Assembly (NCBI RefSeq): GCF_030010555.1
Contig: NZ_JASCQP010000032.1
Span: 1 to 64,000, forward strand
Direction: 5' to 3'
From: Halomonas rhizosphaerae
GTDB taxonomy: Bacteria > Pseudomonadota > Gammaproteobacteria > Pseudomonadales > Halomonadaceae
Length of the DNA stretch: 64,000 nt
In this document: one piece after another, positions 36,369 through 44,187 of the stretch
How the letters are laid out: the number at the start of each line of letters is the position of its first letter
How positions within the stretch are numbered: position 1 is the stretch's first letter
Made by a program: the position numbers and the translations under genes
Notes under the pieces: model-generated
Database searches by the model: none
What the model saw: only the letters and a program-made list of their open reading frames with translations
Told to the model about the DNA's origin: nothing

Positions 36369-37619
36369 ATGCTTAACTGGGACGAGTTCCACGAGGACGA
36401 GACCGCGGTCGCCGAGCAACCCAAGCCGGCTCCCGCGCCGCAGCCCGCCGCCGAGCCCCGGGCCGACGCCGTGCGTGAAGAGGCCGTGAAGGAGAGTGCC
36501 GGTCGCTACGCCGCGGCCGACGAGGACCGCCTGGCCCGTGCCCGCCGGTCGCTGGAGGAGCTCGACGTGGCCGCCGGCCTCGAGGAGCTGGAGATGGGTG
36601 CGGCGCGCATCGAGGTCGACGACAAGCAGATGATCAATGCCCGCGCCGACCTCAACCAGCTGGTGCCCTTCAAGTACGAGTGGGCCTGGCAGAAGTACCT
36701 GGACGGCAGCGCCAACCACTGGATGCCCCAGGAAGTGAACATGAACGCCGACATCGCGCTTTGGAAGAGCGCCGAGGGGCTCACCGCGGACGAGCGACGC
36801 ATCGTCGAGCGCAGCCTGGGCTACTTCTCCACGGCAGACTCGCTGGTGGCCAACAACCTGGTGCTGGCGCTCTATCGCCTGATCACCAACCCCGAGTGCC
36901 GCCAGTACCTGCTGCGCCAGGCCTTCGAGGAGGCGATCCATACCCACGCCTACCAGTACTGTGTGGAGTCGCTGGGCATGGACGAGGGCGAGGTCTTCAA
37001 CATGTACCGCGAGGTGCCCTCGGTGGCCGCCAAGTCCGCCTGGAGCCTCAAGCATACCCAGTCGCTTGCGCGCCCCGACTTCAACACCGGCACCACCGAG
37101 ACCGACCAGGAGCTCTTGCGCAACCTGATCGCCTTCTATTGCGTCACCGAGGGCATCTTCTTCTACTGCGGCTTCAGCCAGATCCTCTCCATGGGCCGGC
37201 GCAACAAGATGACCGGGGTGGCCGAGCAGTTCCAGTACATCCTGCGCGACGAGTCCATGCACCTGAACTTCGGCGTGGACATGATCAACCAGATCAAGAT
37301 CGAGAACCCGCAGCTGTGGACGCCCGAGTTCCAGGACGAGGTCACCCAGATGATCCTCGAGGGCACCGAGCTGGAGATCGCCTACGCCCGGGACACCATG
37401 CCCCGCGGCGTGCTGGGCATGAACGCGGCGATCATGGAGGAGTACCTGCACTTCATCTGCAACCGCCGCCTGGCCCAGATCGGCTTGAAGGAGCAGTTCC
37501 CCGGGGCGCAGAACCCCTTCCCGTGGATGAGCGAGATCATCGACCTGCGCAAGGAGAAGAACTTCTTCGAGACCCGCGTCACCGAGTACCAGGTGGGCGG
37601 CGCACTGAGCTGGGACTGA
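36369..37619 (+). CDS. nrdB: Ribonucleoside-diphosphate reductase beta subunit
   Basis: Radical-generating subunit of class I reductase, 416 residues. The di-iron ligands are visible: D157, E188, H191, E261, E295 and H298 ([30 protein letters not shown]). Tyr195 is in the position of the radical tyrosine, so this is a tyrosyl-radical enzyme and not the Mn/Fe class Ic. The first 75 residues are a Pro/Ala/Glu-rich extension before the conserved core, as in Pseudomonas NrdB. GGTGG upstream of the ATG supports the start. Confidence 0.97.
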   Translation: MLNWDEFHEDETAVAEQPKPAPAPQPAAEPRADAVREEAVKESAGRYAAADEDRLARARRSLEELDVAAGLEELEMGAARIEVDDKQMINARADLNQLVPFKYEWAWQKYLDGSANHWMPQEVNMNADIALWKSAEGLTADERRIVERSLGYFSTADSLVANNLVLALYRLITNPECRQYLLRQAFEEAIHTHAYQYCVESLGMDEGEVFNMYREVPSVAAKSAWSLKHTQSLARPDFNTGTTETDQELLRNLIAFYCVTEGIFFYCGFSQILSMGRRNKMTGVAEQFQYILRDESMHLNFGVDMINQIKIENPQLWTPEFQDEVTQMILEGTELEIAYARDTMPRGVLGMNAAIMEEYLHFICNRRLAQIGLKEQFPGAQNPFPWMSEIIDLRKEKNFFETRVTEYQVGGALSWD

Positions 37620-37753
37620 TCCCGTAGACGCAAGGCCGGGGCCGTCCGTCCCGGCAAGGATGGAGGGAGGCCTCGTCATGATGGAGAAGCCCATCGCGAC
37701 CCGTGAGACGCGACGTGCCCGCGCCCACCGGCCTGCCGCCACCCCAGATGATG

Positions 37754-37788
37754 ACGCCCTGTCCGGCCATGCCGGGCGGGGCGTTTTT
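37754..37788 (+). terminator. Intrinsic terminator of nrdAB
   Basis: The 14-base arms ACGCCCTGTCCGGC / GCCGGGCGGGGCGT pair fully in the rightward RNA when two G-U pairs are allowed, with loop CAT, and are followed at once by five T. Confidence 0.88.
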
Positions 37789-37827
37789 CATGGCCCGGCA
37801 ACAGGCAAAACAACGGAGGGCAATCCG

Positions 37828-38157
37828 ATGCAAGCAACCCAAGCCGTAGCACATCGCGAGTCGCGGGCGTGGCAGTCCGCCCTGGACCGGGCGCTGAGCG
37901 CCCATGACAGCGAAGACGCCCTGGCCCGCTATCCCCATGTGGCCTTCGCCTTCCCGTCAACGGCCCCCAATCCCTACTCGCGGGACTACCCGCTGCTCGA
38001 CTACCGGGAACTGAAGGAGTGGGCGACCTCGCGAGGCTGGCGGGTCCGGCCCGCCCCCGAGCGCGCCCCCGCCGGCGAGAAGTACAGTCCACCGGTCCGC
38101 TTCACCCGGCTGCACCAGGGAAACGCACGCACCCCTGCAGGGCCGAGAAGCCATTGA
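37828..38157 (+). CDS. Hypothetical protein, 109 residues
   Basis: No family recognised. The open frame from ATG 37828 has GGAGGG eight bases upstream, directly after the nrdAB terminator, which makes it a credible independent gene. The protein is soluble and hydrophilic: an Ala/Arg-rich helix-like start (AWQSALDRALSAHDSEDALARYP), a central YPLLDYRELKEWATSRGWRVRP and a basic tail. There is no signal peptide or membrane segment. The GC-rich 3' end runs into a perfect hairpin at 38166. Confidence 0.6.
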   Translation: MQATQAVAHRESRAWQSALDRALSAHDSEDALARYPHVAFAFPSTAPNPYSRDYPLLDYRELKEWATSRGWRVRPAPERAPAGEKYSPPVRFTRLHQGNARTPAGPRSH

Positions 38158-38165
38158 GCCAGGCC

Positions 38166-38188
38166 GCCCGGGGCCGCTGGCCCCGGGC
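38166..38188. terminator. Perfect 10-bp GC hairpin
   Basis: GCCCGGGGCC / GGCCCCGGGC with loop GCT, nine bases after the stop of the 109-residue gene. Very stable but without a T-tract. Confidence 0.5.
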
Positions 38189-38301
38189 GATACCCGGTGA
38201 GTGCGATACGCCGGACGGGGCACCGGACCGGCATTGATTCCCGATGGGCGCGAGCGCTAACGTGGGGTACGACATCCAGGGATGACACAGAGGGTTCACC
38301 C

Positions 38302-38427
38302 ATGACCGAGCGCAACGCCAGAAGCGTGATCACGCGGGTCTTCGTGCCCGCCCATGTCCGCGACCTGCCCAACGGCGAACGGGTTAAGGTACCGGGCCAT
38401 TACAAGGCCCCGCCACGCCGACGATAG
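38302..38427 (+). CDS. Small basic hypothetical protein, 41 residues
   Basis: A short open frame with GAGGG seven bases ahead of the ATG. The protein is strongly basic and looks like one compact unit: RSVITRVFVPAHVRDLP, then NGERVKVPGHYKAPPRRR. No family recognised. The high positive charge and lack of a membrane segment would suit nucleic-acid or ribosome binding, but that is speculation. It lies nine bases before the DUF3565 gene in the same direction, so the two are likely cotranscribed. Confidence 0.55.
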   Translation: MTERNARSVITRVFVPAHVRDLPNGERVKVPGHYKAPPRRR

Positions 38428-38436
38428 CCTCCCGCC

Positions 38437-38640
38437 ATGCAGCAGCCCATCATCGGCTATCACCTCGACGAGGAAGGCCACTGGGTCGCGGAACTCGCCT
38501 GCGGCCACAACCAGCACGTGCGCCACCAGCCGCCCTGGACCGAACGCCCCTGGGTGACCACCGAGGCCGGGCGACGCTCGCGACTCGGCCTCGCCCTCGA
38601 GTGCGTCAAGTGTGATCGTGGCGAGCCTCGGGACAACTAG
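38437..38640 (+). CDS. DUF3565 family protein
   Basis: A 67-residue protein matching DUF3565 nearly end to end: IIGYHLDEEGHWVAELACGHNQHVRH, PPWTERPWVTTEAGRRSRLG and the C-terminal CVKCDRG. The single early cysteine with two histidines (CGHNQH) and the late CxxC look like a small zinc site. Function unknown for the family. Its 3' end overlaps the open frame of a LigD-domain remnant. Confidence 0.87.
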   Translation: MQQPIIGYHLDEEGHWVAELACGHNQHVRHQPPWTERPWVTTEAGRRSRLGLALECVKCDRGEPRDN

Positions 38641-38854
38641 ACTGGGGGTAGCGACCGTCTGGCTGGAAGGCAAGAAGCTGCGCGGGGGCTATGCGCTGAT
38701 CCGCACGCCCCTGGGGCAGGGAGAAGGCTGGCTGCTGGTGAAGATGGACGACGAGGTCGCCGATGCAAGGCGCAACCCCACCTCGACCGAACCCGAGTCC
38801 GTGGTGTCGGGACGCACGCTGACGGAGGTCGCCCGCGAGGCGAGCCAGGGCTGA
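38612..38854 (+). pseudogene. Remnant of a LigD-type 3'-phosphoesterase domain
   Basis: The open frame (80 codons from a GTG) contains only the C-terminal part of the phosphoesterase domain found in the end-joining ligase LigD: WLEGKKLRGGYALIRT, then GWLLVKMDDEVADARR and a linker PESVVSGRTLTEVA. The catalytic His/Asp-bearing N-terminal two thirds are missing, because the frame upstream is the DUF3565 gene. No polymerase or ligase domain follows. This is best read as a decayed fragment of an end-joining gene left by deletion. It could still be translated, but should not be active. Confidence 0.6.
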
Positions 38855-38948
38855 GCCCGGGAGAAGTCGGTTTGCCTCGCGGGACACTCGCGGCCCGGAG
38901 GGACCGCGAAGCGCCCGCCGACGAGGAGGGTGGAAGGCCGGGGAACCG

Positions 38949-39128
38949 CTACCCCTTGGGCCCGAACAGGAACCAGATGATCAACCCGATCAACGGGAAG
39001 AACAGCAGGACCAGGATCCAGATCAGCTTGGACAGCCCGCCGGCCGAACTCTTGGCCACCTTGACGATGGCCCAGATGACGATGATCAGCCAGATCAGGC
39101 CCAGCAGGCCGCCTACTTCGATACCCAT
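38949..39128 (-). CDS. Small PLDc_N-type membrane protein, 59 residues
   Basis: Translating 39128 to 38949 leftward gives 59 residues: a first helix MGIEVGGLLGLIWLIIVIWA, a short polar link (KVAKSSAGGLSK) and a second helix LIWILVLLFFPLIGLIIWFL ending FGPKG. This is the PLDc_N (phospholipase D-nuclease N-terminal) pattern, with its characteristic FFPLIGLIIWFLFG. GGAG eight bases upstream of the ATG supports it. Free-standing proteins of this kind are common, and their function is unknown. The gene is easily missed because of its size. Confidence 0.87.
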   Translation of the reverse strand: MGIEVGGLLGLIWLIIVIWAIVKVAKSSAGGLSKLIWILVLLFFPLIGLIIWFLFGPKG

Positions 39129-39185
39129 GCGACGTCTCCTTGTCGGTTTCCATTCGGCGAAGTGCCGCTCTTAGAGGTAGCACAG

Positions 39186-39212
39186 CGGCCGCGAAACGCA
39201 CAATCGCGGCCG
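39186..39212 (-). terminator. Hairpin downstream of the cupin gene
   Basis: Perfect arms CGGCCGCG / CGCGGCCG with an 11-base loop, 37 bases after the cupin stop and ahead of the PLDc_N gene. No T-tract. Confidence 0.4.
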
Positions 39213-39248
39213 GTAGCGATTTGTCAGCACGGGTAACGGTCTCGCCAC

Positions 39249-39914
39249 TCATTCGGGCAGCAGGTGCCCGACCTTGACATAGATCAGCGCACCATCCTCC
39301 CCCGTGAAGGGCGTGTGCTCGCTGCGATGGGGGCTGCGCAGCCAGCTGCCGGCGGGATAGGCCCCATGCTCGTCGTGAAAGGTGCCCTCGAGGACCAGGA
39401 TCTCCTCGCCGCCCCAGTGGTCATGGGTCTGGAAGCGGGTGTTGGGCGCCCAACGCACCAGCGCCACGTGCTCGCCTTCGAAGTCGTGAAGCGGCAGCAC
39501 CTCGAGCCCGTCGACGAGCCCGGGCCGCCACGTCTCGGCGCGGGTATCGATGACCTTCTGTGCGGTGTCGTCCGGCGAGAACTGGTGCAGCTTGACGAAG
39601 ATAACCGCGCCCTGTTCGCCCACCCGCGGGGCGTGTGCGGTGCCGATGGGGTTGCGCAGGTAATGGCCCGCGGGGTAGCGGCCATGCTCGTCGGCAAACT
39701 CGCCCTCCAGTACCAGGATCTCCTCGCCGCCGCCGTGCTCATGGGTCGGGAAGGTGCTGTCGGGCGCATAGCGCACCAGGGAGGTGGCCCGGGCCACCTC
39801 GTCGCCGACCCGGTCCAGCATCATCCGCTCGACCCCCGGGGTGGGTGACTCCACCCAGCGGTACTGGTCGGGAGTGACCACCGCGCGGCGACTGAAATCG
39901 GCATTGAGTCGCAT
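39249..39914 (-). CDS. Double ChrR-type cupin protein
   Basis: A 221-residue protein built from two similar cupin domains, like the cupin half of ChrR. The repeat is plain: THEHGGGEEILVLEGEF (residues 57-73) and THDHWGGEEILVLEGTF (163-179), each followed by DEHG.YPAG and a later histidine (H94, H200), giving two sets of His/His/Glu/His metal ligands. The N-terminal zinc anti-sigma domain of ChrR is absent, so it is not an anti-sigma factor as such. Possible roles are dioxygenase-like chemistry or acetylacetone-cleavage-like oxidation. AAGGAG upstream supports the ATG. Divergent from the Kef-type gene. Confidence 0.85.
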   Translation of the reverse strand: MRLNADFSRRAVVTPDQYRWVESPTPGVERMMLDRVGDEVARATSLVRYAPDSTFPTHEHGGGEEILVLEGEFADEHGRYPAGHYLRNPIGTAHAPRVGEQGAVIFVKLHQFSPDDTAQKVIDTRAETWRPGLVDGLEVLPLHDFEGEHVALVRWAPNTRFQTHDHWGGEEILVLEGTFHDEHGAYPAGSWLRSPHRSEHTPFTGEDGALIYVKVGHLLPE

Positions 39915-40055
39915 GACGCTCTCCTTCTGACAGGGCCTCCGGGACTGGGGCCTCTCGTTGTCGAGCCCGCTCACCTGGCCCGACGCTTGCATGACCACGA
40001 CGTGGCCTCCATCGGTTAGGATGGGGCTCCCCACCGCCAATCGCAAGGAGGTCCC

Positions 40056-41873
40056 TTGGCCACCGACCTGCTGCTCAATGCGCTGATCTTCCTTGCGGCG
40101 GCGGTGCTGATCGTGCCGGTCTTCAAGCGCCTGGGGCTGGGCGAGGTCCTGGGTTACCTGGCCGCGGGGGTGGTCATCGGTCCCTCGGCCCTGGCCCTGG
40201 TGGCCGACGCCGAGGCGGTGCTGCAGTTCTCTCAGGTCGGCATCGTCTTCCTGCTGTTCGTGATCGGCCTGGAACTCAAGCCCTCGCGCCTGCGCGTGAT
40301 GCGCAAGGCGGTGTTCGGCTTCGGCAGCCTGCAGGTAGTCATCACCACGGCCCTGCTCTCGCTTGCCGCCTGGTGGCTGGGGCTCTCCCCCGCCGCGGCC
40401 CTGGTCGTGGGCTTCAGCCTGGGGCTCTGCTCCACGCCACTGGTACTGCAGCTGCTCGGCGAGCGCCGGGAACTGCAGACCCGCCACGGCCGCAATGCCT
40501 TCGCCCTCCTGCTGTTCCAGGACCTGGCGGCGATCCCGGTGCTGGCGATCATTCCCATGCTGGCCGCCGACGCCCTGATGGCGGACGGCGTCATGCCCCT
40601 GCTCAAGGGCGTGCTGGTGGCCATCGGTGCCTTCCTCGGCCTGATCGTCGGCGGCCGCTACCTGCTGCGCCCGCTGTTTCACTATGCCGCGGCCACCCGC
40701 AGCCGTGAGATGTTCGCCGGCACCGTCCTGCTGGTGGTGATCGGCGCCGCCCTGCTGATGGAACTGGCCGGGCTCTCCATGGCCCTGGGGGCCTTCATCG
40801 CCGGCGTGCTGCTCGCCGACTCCAAGTACCGCCACAACATCGAGGCCGATATCGAACCCTATCGCGGCCTGCTGCTGGGGCTGTTCTTCATGGCGGTGGG
40901 CATGACGGCCGATATCCGCCTGCTCGGCGAGATGCCGCTGGTCGTGCTCGGCCTGACCCTGGGGCTGGTACTGCTCAAGGCGCTGGCCATGCTGGTCGCC
41001 GCAAGGGTCCACGGCACCGGCTGGAAGGACGGACTCAACCTGGGGGTGCTGCTCTCCCAGGGTGGCGAGTTCGGCTTCGTGCTGCTCTCCGCGGCGGCGG
41101 CCGCCGCCCTGCTCGACACCCAGCTGGTCAGCCTGCTGATCCTGGTGATCTCGCTCTCCATGGTGACCACCCCGCTGCTCTTCCAGCTGCATGTGCACGG
41201 CCTTCGCCGCCTCTTCACCCGCCCCCGGCCCAAGCGCGCCTTCGATACCCTGCCCGACGACGCCCCGCAGATCATCATCGCCGGGTTCGGCCGTTTCGGG
41301 CAGATCATGGGGCGTGCCCTGCAGGGGCTGAAGATCCCCTACACGGTGCTCGACATCAACGCCGACCAGGTCGAGGTGGTGCGCCGCTACGGCAACCAGG
41401 TCTACTACGGGGATGCCTCGCGCATCGACCTGCTCAAGGCGGCCGGGGCCGACCGGGCCCGGGTGATGGTGGTGGCAGTGGGCGACCCCGAGGCCTCGAT
41501 GCGCATCGTCGGCCAGGTGCGCCGTCAGTTTCCCCACCTGAGGCTCTATGCCCGGGCACGCAACCGCCACCACGCCCACCTGCTGATGCGGGCCGGGGTC
41601 ACCCATATCGTGCGCGAGCTGCTGCCCGCCAGCCTCGAGCTGACCCGTGACGCCCTGATCGGCCTGGGCATTCCCCGGGAGCAGGCCCAGCACACCATCG
41701 ATACCTTCCGCCCCCACGACGAGCAGGCGTTGCTGCGCCAGCTCGAGGTATTCGGCAACGAGACGCAGCAGATCCAGACCATCCAGGACGCCGCCCGGGA
41801 GCTCGAGGCCCTCTACGAGGCGGACGAGGACATCACCACCCGGGTGGAGGAGATTCCGCGCTGGCAGCGGTGA
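40056..41873 (+). CDS. CPA2 monovalent cation:proton antiporter, KefB/KefC-like
   Basis: A 605-residue membrane transporter. The N-terminal about 385 residues form the multi-helix CPA2 exchanger domain (VPVFKRLGLGEVLGYLAAGVVIGP, LLFQDLAAIPVLAI with the conserved Asp pair region, FMAVGMTADI). A cytosolic TrkA-N/RCK domain begins at IIIAGFGRFGQIMGRALQG, then DINADQVEVVRRYG and YYGDASRIDLLKAAGAD. It would exchange potassium or sodium for protons; glutathione gating as in KefC cannot be judged. The start is a TTG with AAGGAGG four bases upstream. It converges on the helicase gene with 7 bases between stops. Confidence 0.92.
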   Translation: MATDLLLNALIFLAAAVLIVPVFKRLGLGEVLGYLAAGVVIGPSALALVADAEAVLQFSQVGIVFLLFVIGLELKPSRLRVMRKAVFGFGSLQVVITTALLSLAAWWLGLSPAAALVVGFSLGLCSTPLVLQLLGERRELQTRHGRNAFALLLFQDLAAIPVLAIIPMLAADALMADGVMPLLKGVLVAIGAFLGLIVGGRYLLRPLFHYAAATRSREMFAGTVLLVVIGAALLMELAGLSMALGAFIAGVLLADSKYRHNIEADIEPYRGLLLGLFFMAVGMTADIRLLGEMPLVVLGLTLGLVLLKALAMLVAARVHGTGWKDGLNLGVLLSQGGEFGFVLLSAAAAAALLDTQLVSLLILVISLSMVTTPLLFQLHVHGLRRLFTRPRPKRAFDTLPDDAPQIIIAGFGRFGQIMGRALQGLKIPYTVLDINADQVEVVRRYGNQVYYGDASRIDLLKAAGADRARVMVVAVGDPEASMRIVGQVRRQFPHLRLYARARNRHHAHLLMRAGVTHIVRELLPASLELTRDALIGLGIPREQAQHTIDTFRPHDEQALLRQLEVFGNETQQIQTIQDAARELEALYEADEDITTRVEEIPRWQR

Positions 41874-41880
41874 GGCGCGA

Positions 41881-44187
41881 TCACTCGATGCTCCACCACC
41901 CCGGCAGCCGGTCCCGCACGTCGCGGCGAGCGAAGCGGTCGTCCATCAGCACCACCGTGCCCTCGTCGTCGGGGCCGCGGATCACCCGGCCCGCCGCCTG
42001 CACCACCTTGATCAGCCCCGGGATGCGGTAGGCGTAGTCGTCGCCACGGCCGAAGCGCGCCGCCAGCCGCACCTTGAGTGCCTCGTTGAAGTCGTCGAAG
42101 GGCGGCAGCCCCAGGGTGGCGATGAAGGCCCCGATCAACCGCTCACCGGGCAGGTCGATGCCCTCGGCGAAGGCCCCGCCCAGCACCGCGAAGCCGATCC
42201 CCTGCCCGCCCGGCGCGAAGCCGGCAAGAAAGGCGTCCCGAGCCTCCTCGCGCATGCCGCGGGTCTGGGCGCGCACGGGAATCGCCGGATGGGCCTCCTG
42301 CAGCCGTGCCCGGGCCGCCTCCAGATAGGCGAAGCTGCTGAAGAAGGCCAGGTAGTGGCCCGGCCGACGGCGGTACTGCTCGGCCAGTTCGGCGACGATG
42401 GGCGCCAGCGACGCCTCCCGGTCGCGCAGCCGGGTGGAGATGTCGGCGCGGATGCGTACCTCGAGCTGCTCGGCGGCAAACGGCGAGGCGACCTCCCGCC
42501 AGACCGTGGCGGCCGGCAGGCCCAGCAGGTCCCGATGGTAGTGGGCGGGGCTCAGGGTCGCCGAGAAGAGCACCGCAGACCGGGCCGCCGCGAAGCGCGG
42601 CGCCAGGAAGTCCGCCGGCACGAGGTTGCGCAGCCCCAGCACGGCACGGCCGCGACCGTGACGGGCCAGGTCGCACAGCGAGTGCTCGCCGAAGCGCTCG
42701 GCCAGGCGGGTAAAGGCCAGCGCCTCGAAGAGCAGCTCCTGGAGCGCGAGGGAGGCCTGGTCGGGATGTTCTCCCAGGTACTCGGTGATGGCGCTGGCGA
42801 CCCCCTGCAGGGCCGCGACCATCCCCTCGGGCAGGCCGTCGAGCACCCGGTAGGCCGGTCGGCCCGGCTCGCCGGCCTCGCTCATCCCCGCCTCCTTGAC
42901 CAGCGTCTGCCACTGCCGGGCCAGGCGCCCCAGGGGACGCGTCAGGGCCCCGGGCGCCTCTCGGCGCAGGCGGGCGAGGCGGTGCTGGTCCAGTTCGGCG
43001 CTGTACATGCCCCGGGCCCGTTCCACCAGGTTGTGGGCCTCGTCCACCAGCAGGCCCAGGCGCCAGCCGTTGGCCCGGGCGAGCCCATGCAGCAGGGCAT
43101 TGGCATCGAACCAGTGGTTGACGTCCCCGACGACCAGGTCACACCAGCGCGCCAGCTCCTGCCCCAGGTAGTAGGGGCAGACGCCGTGGTCGAGGGCCAC
43201 CTCGCGCAGCGCCTCGCGGTCCAGCCAGCCACGCGCCACCGCGGCCTGTCGTGCCGCCGGCAGTCGGTCGTAGAAGCCCGCCGCCAGCGGGCAGGCCTCG
43301 CCGTGGCAGGCCCGGTCGGGATACTCGCAGGCCTTGTCCCGGGCGGTGAGCTCAAGCACCCGCAGCGGCGCGGGCTCGGCGTCCGAGCTCGGGGCGGTCC
43401 CCTCCTCGGCCCCCAGGGCGAGCAGGGCATCCAGCGCCAGCCGGCGCCCCGGCGTCTTCATGGTCAGGAAGGCCAGGCGGTCGAGTCCCTGGCGGGGCAT
43501 GGCCTTGAGCAGCGGGAAGAGGGTACCGAGGGTCTTGCCGATGCCGGTGGGGGCCTGGACCAGCAGGCAACGGCCGGTGCTGGCGGCCTTGTAGACGCTC
43601 TCCGCCAGGTCACGCTGGCCGGGACGGAAGCGGTCGTGGGGAAAGGCGAGCTCGCCGAGCGCCTCGTCACGACGCTCGCGATGCCGGACCTCCTGCGCCG
43701 CCCAGGACAGGAAGCGCCGGCATTGGGTCGCGAAGAAGGCCTGCAGCTCGTTGGCGCTCGCCTCACGGGTCAACACGGTCTCCCGGCCGGTGGTGACGTC
43801 CAGGTAGACCAGCGCCAGGGTCAGCGAGGCAAGGCCGCGCTCGGCACACAGCAGCGCGCCGTAGACGGTGACCTGGGCCCAGTGCAGGGCCCGCTGGTTG
43901 TCGGCCATGCGCTCCAGACGACCGCGGTGGGTCTTGACCTCCTCCAGGCGGTTGGCCGCCGGGTCGAAGCCGTCGGCGCGGCCGCCCACGCTGAGCCCCT
44001 CGAAGCAGGCGGAGAGCGGCAGCTCGGCCTCGTATCCCTCGCCCCGCCGCCTTGACACCAGGGCATGGCCCTCGATGCCCTCCCGGGCGCTGGGGGCCGG
44101 AGTGAAGCGGTGGTCCAGGTCCCCCTCCCGGGCGGTGAAGTCGCACAGCGTCCGCACCGCCACGCGATAGCGCGTCACCTCGCTCAT
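41881..44187 (-). CDS. Rad3/XPD-type helicase with N-terminal PD-(D/E)XK nuclease
   Basis: A 768-residue DNA repair enzyme. The N-terminus has a nuclease fold signature, GRADGFDPAANRLEEVKTHRG, with Asp72 and E83-x-K85 as the expected catalytic set. A superfamily 2 helicase follows: Walker A QAPTGIGKT (211-219), four cysteines C287, C294, C299 and C337 spaced as for a 4Fe-4S cluster, DEAH at 382-385, SATLSP, and motif VI QAAGRVIRG. This places it in the DinG/XPD family (5'-3' polarity expected). The ATG overlaps the FAN1 stop (ATGA), so the two enzymes are translationally coupled. Confidence 0.92.
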   Translation of the reverse strand: MSEVTRYRVAVRTLCDFTAREGDLDHRFTPAPSAREGIEGHALVSRRRGEGYEAELPLSACFEGLSVGGRADGFDPAANRLEEVKTHRGRLERMADNQRALHWAQVTVYGALLCAERGLASLTLALVYLDVTTGRETVLTREASANELQAFFATQCRRFLSWAAQEVRHRERRDEALGELAFPHDRFRPGQRDLAESVYKAASTGRCLLVQAPTGIGKTLGTLFPLLKAMPRQGLDRLAFLTMKTPGRRLALDALLALGAEEGTAPSSDAEPAPLRVLELTARDKACEYPDRACHGEACPLAAGFYDRLPAARQAAVARGWLDREALREVALDHGVCPYYLGQELARWCDLVVGDVNHWFDANALLHGLARANGWRLGLLVDEAHNLVERARGMYSAELDQHRLARLRREAPGALTRPLGRLARQWQTLVKEAGMSEAGEPGRPAYRVLDGLPEGMVAALQGVASAITEYLGEHPDQASLALQELLFEALAFTRLAERFGEHSLCDLARHGRGRAVLGLRNLVPADFLAPRFAAARSAVLFSATLSPAHYHRDLLGLPAATVWREVASPFAAEQLEVRIRADISTRLRDREASLAPIVAELAEQYRRRPGHYLAFFSSFAYLEAARARLQEAHPAIPVRAQTRGMREEARDAFLAGFAPGGQGIGFAVLGGAFAEGIDLPGERLIGAFIATLGLPPFDDFNEALKVRLAARFGRGDDYAYRIPGLIKVVQAAGRVIRGPDDEGTVVLMDDRFARRDVRDRLPGWWSIE

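Noticed and set aside
38888..38912. Imperfect palindrome near 38890 as a terminator for the PLDc_N gene
   Set aside because: The stem is short and interrupted and has no T-tract; not strong enough to list.
39915..41717. Upstream in-frame extension of the cupin gene opposite the Kef-type gene
   Set aside because: The cupin domains begin after ATG 39914, which has a good ribosome site; the extension has no similarity and lies antisense to a transporter.
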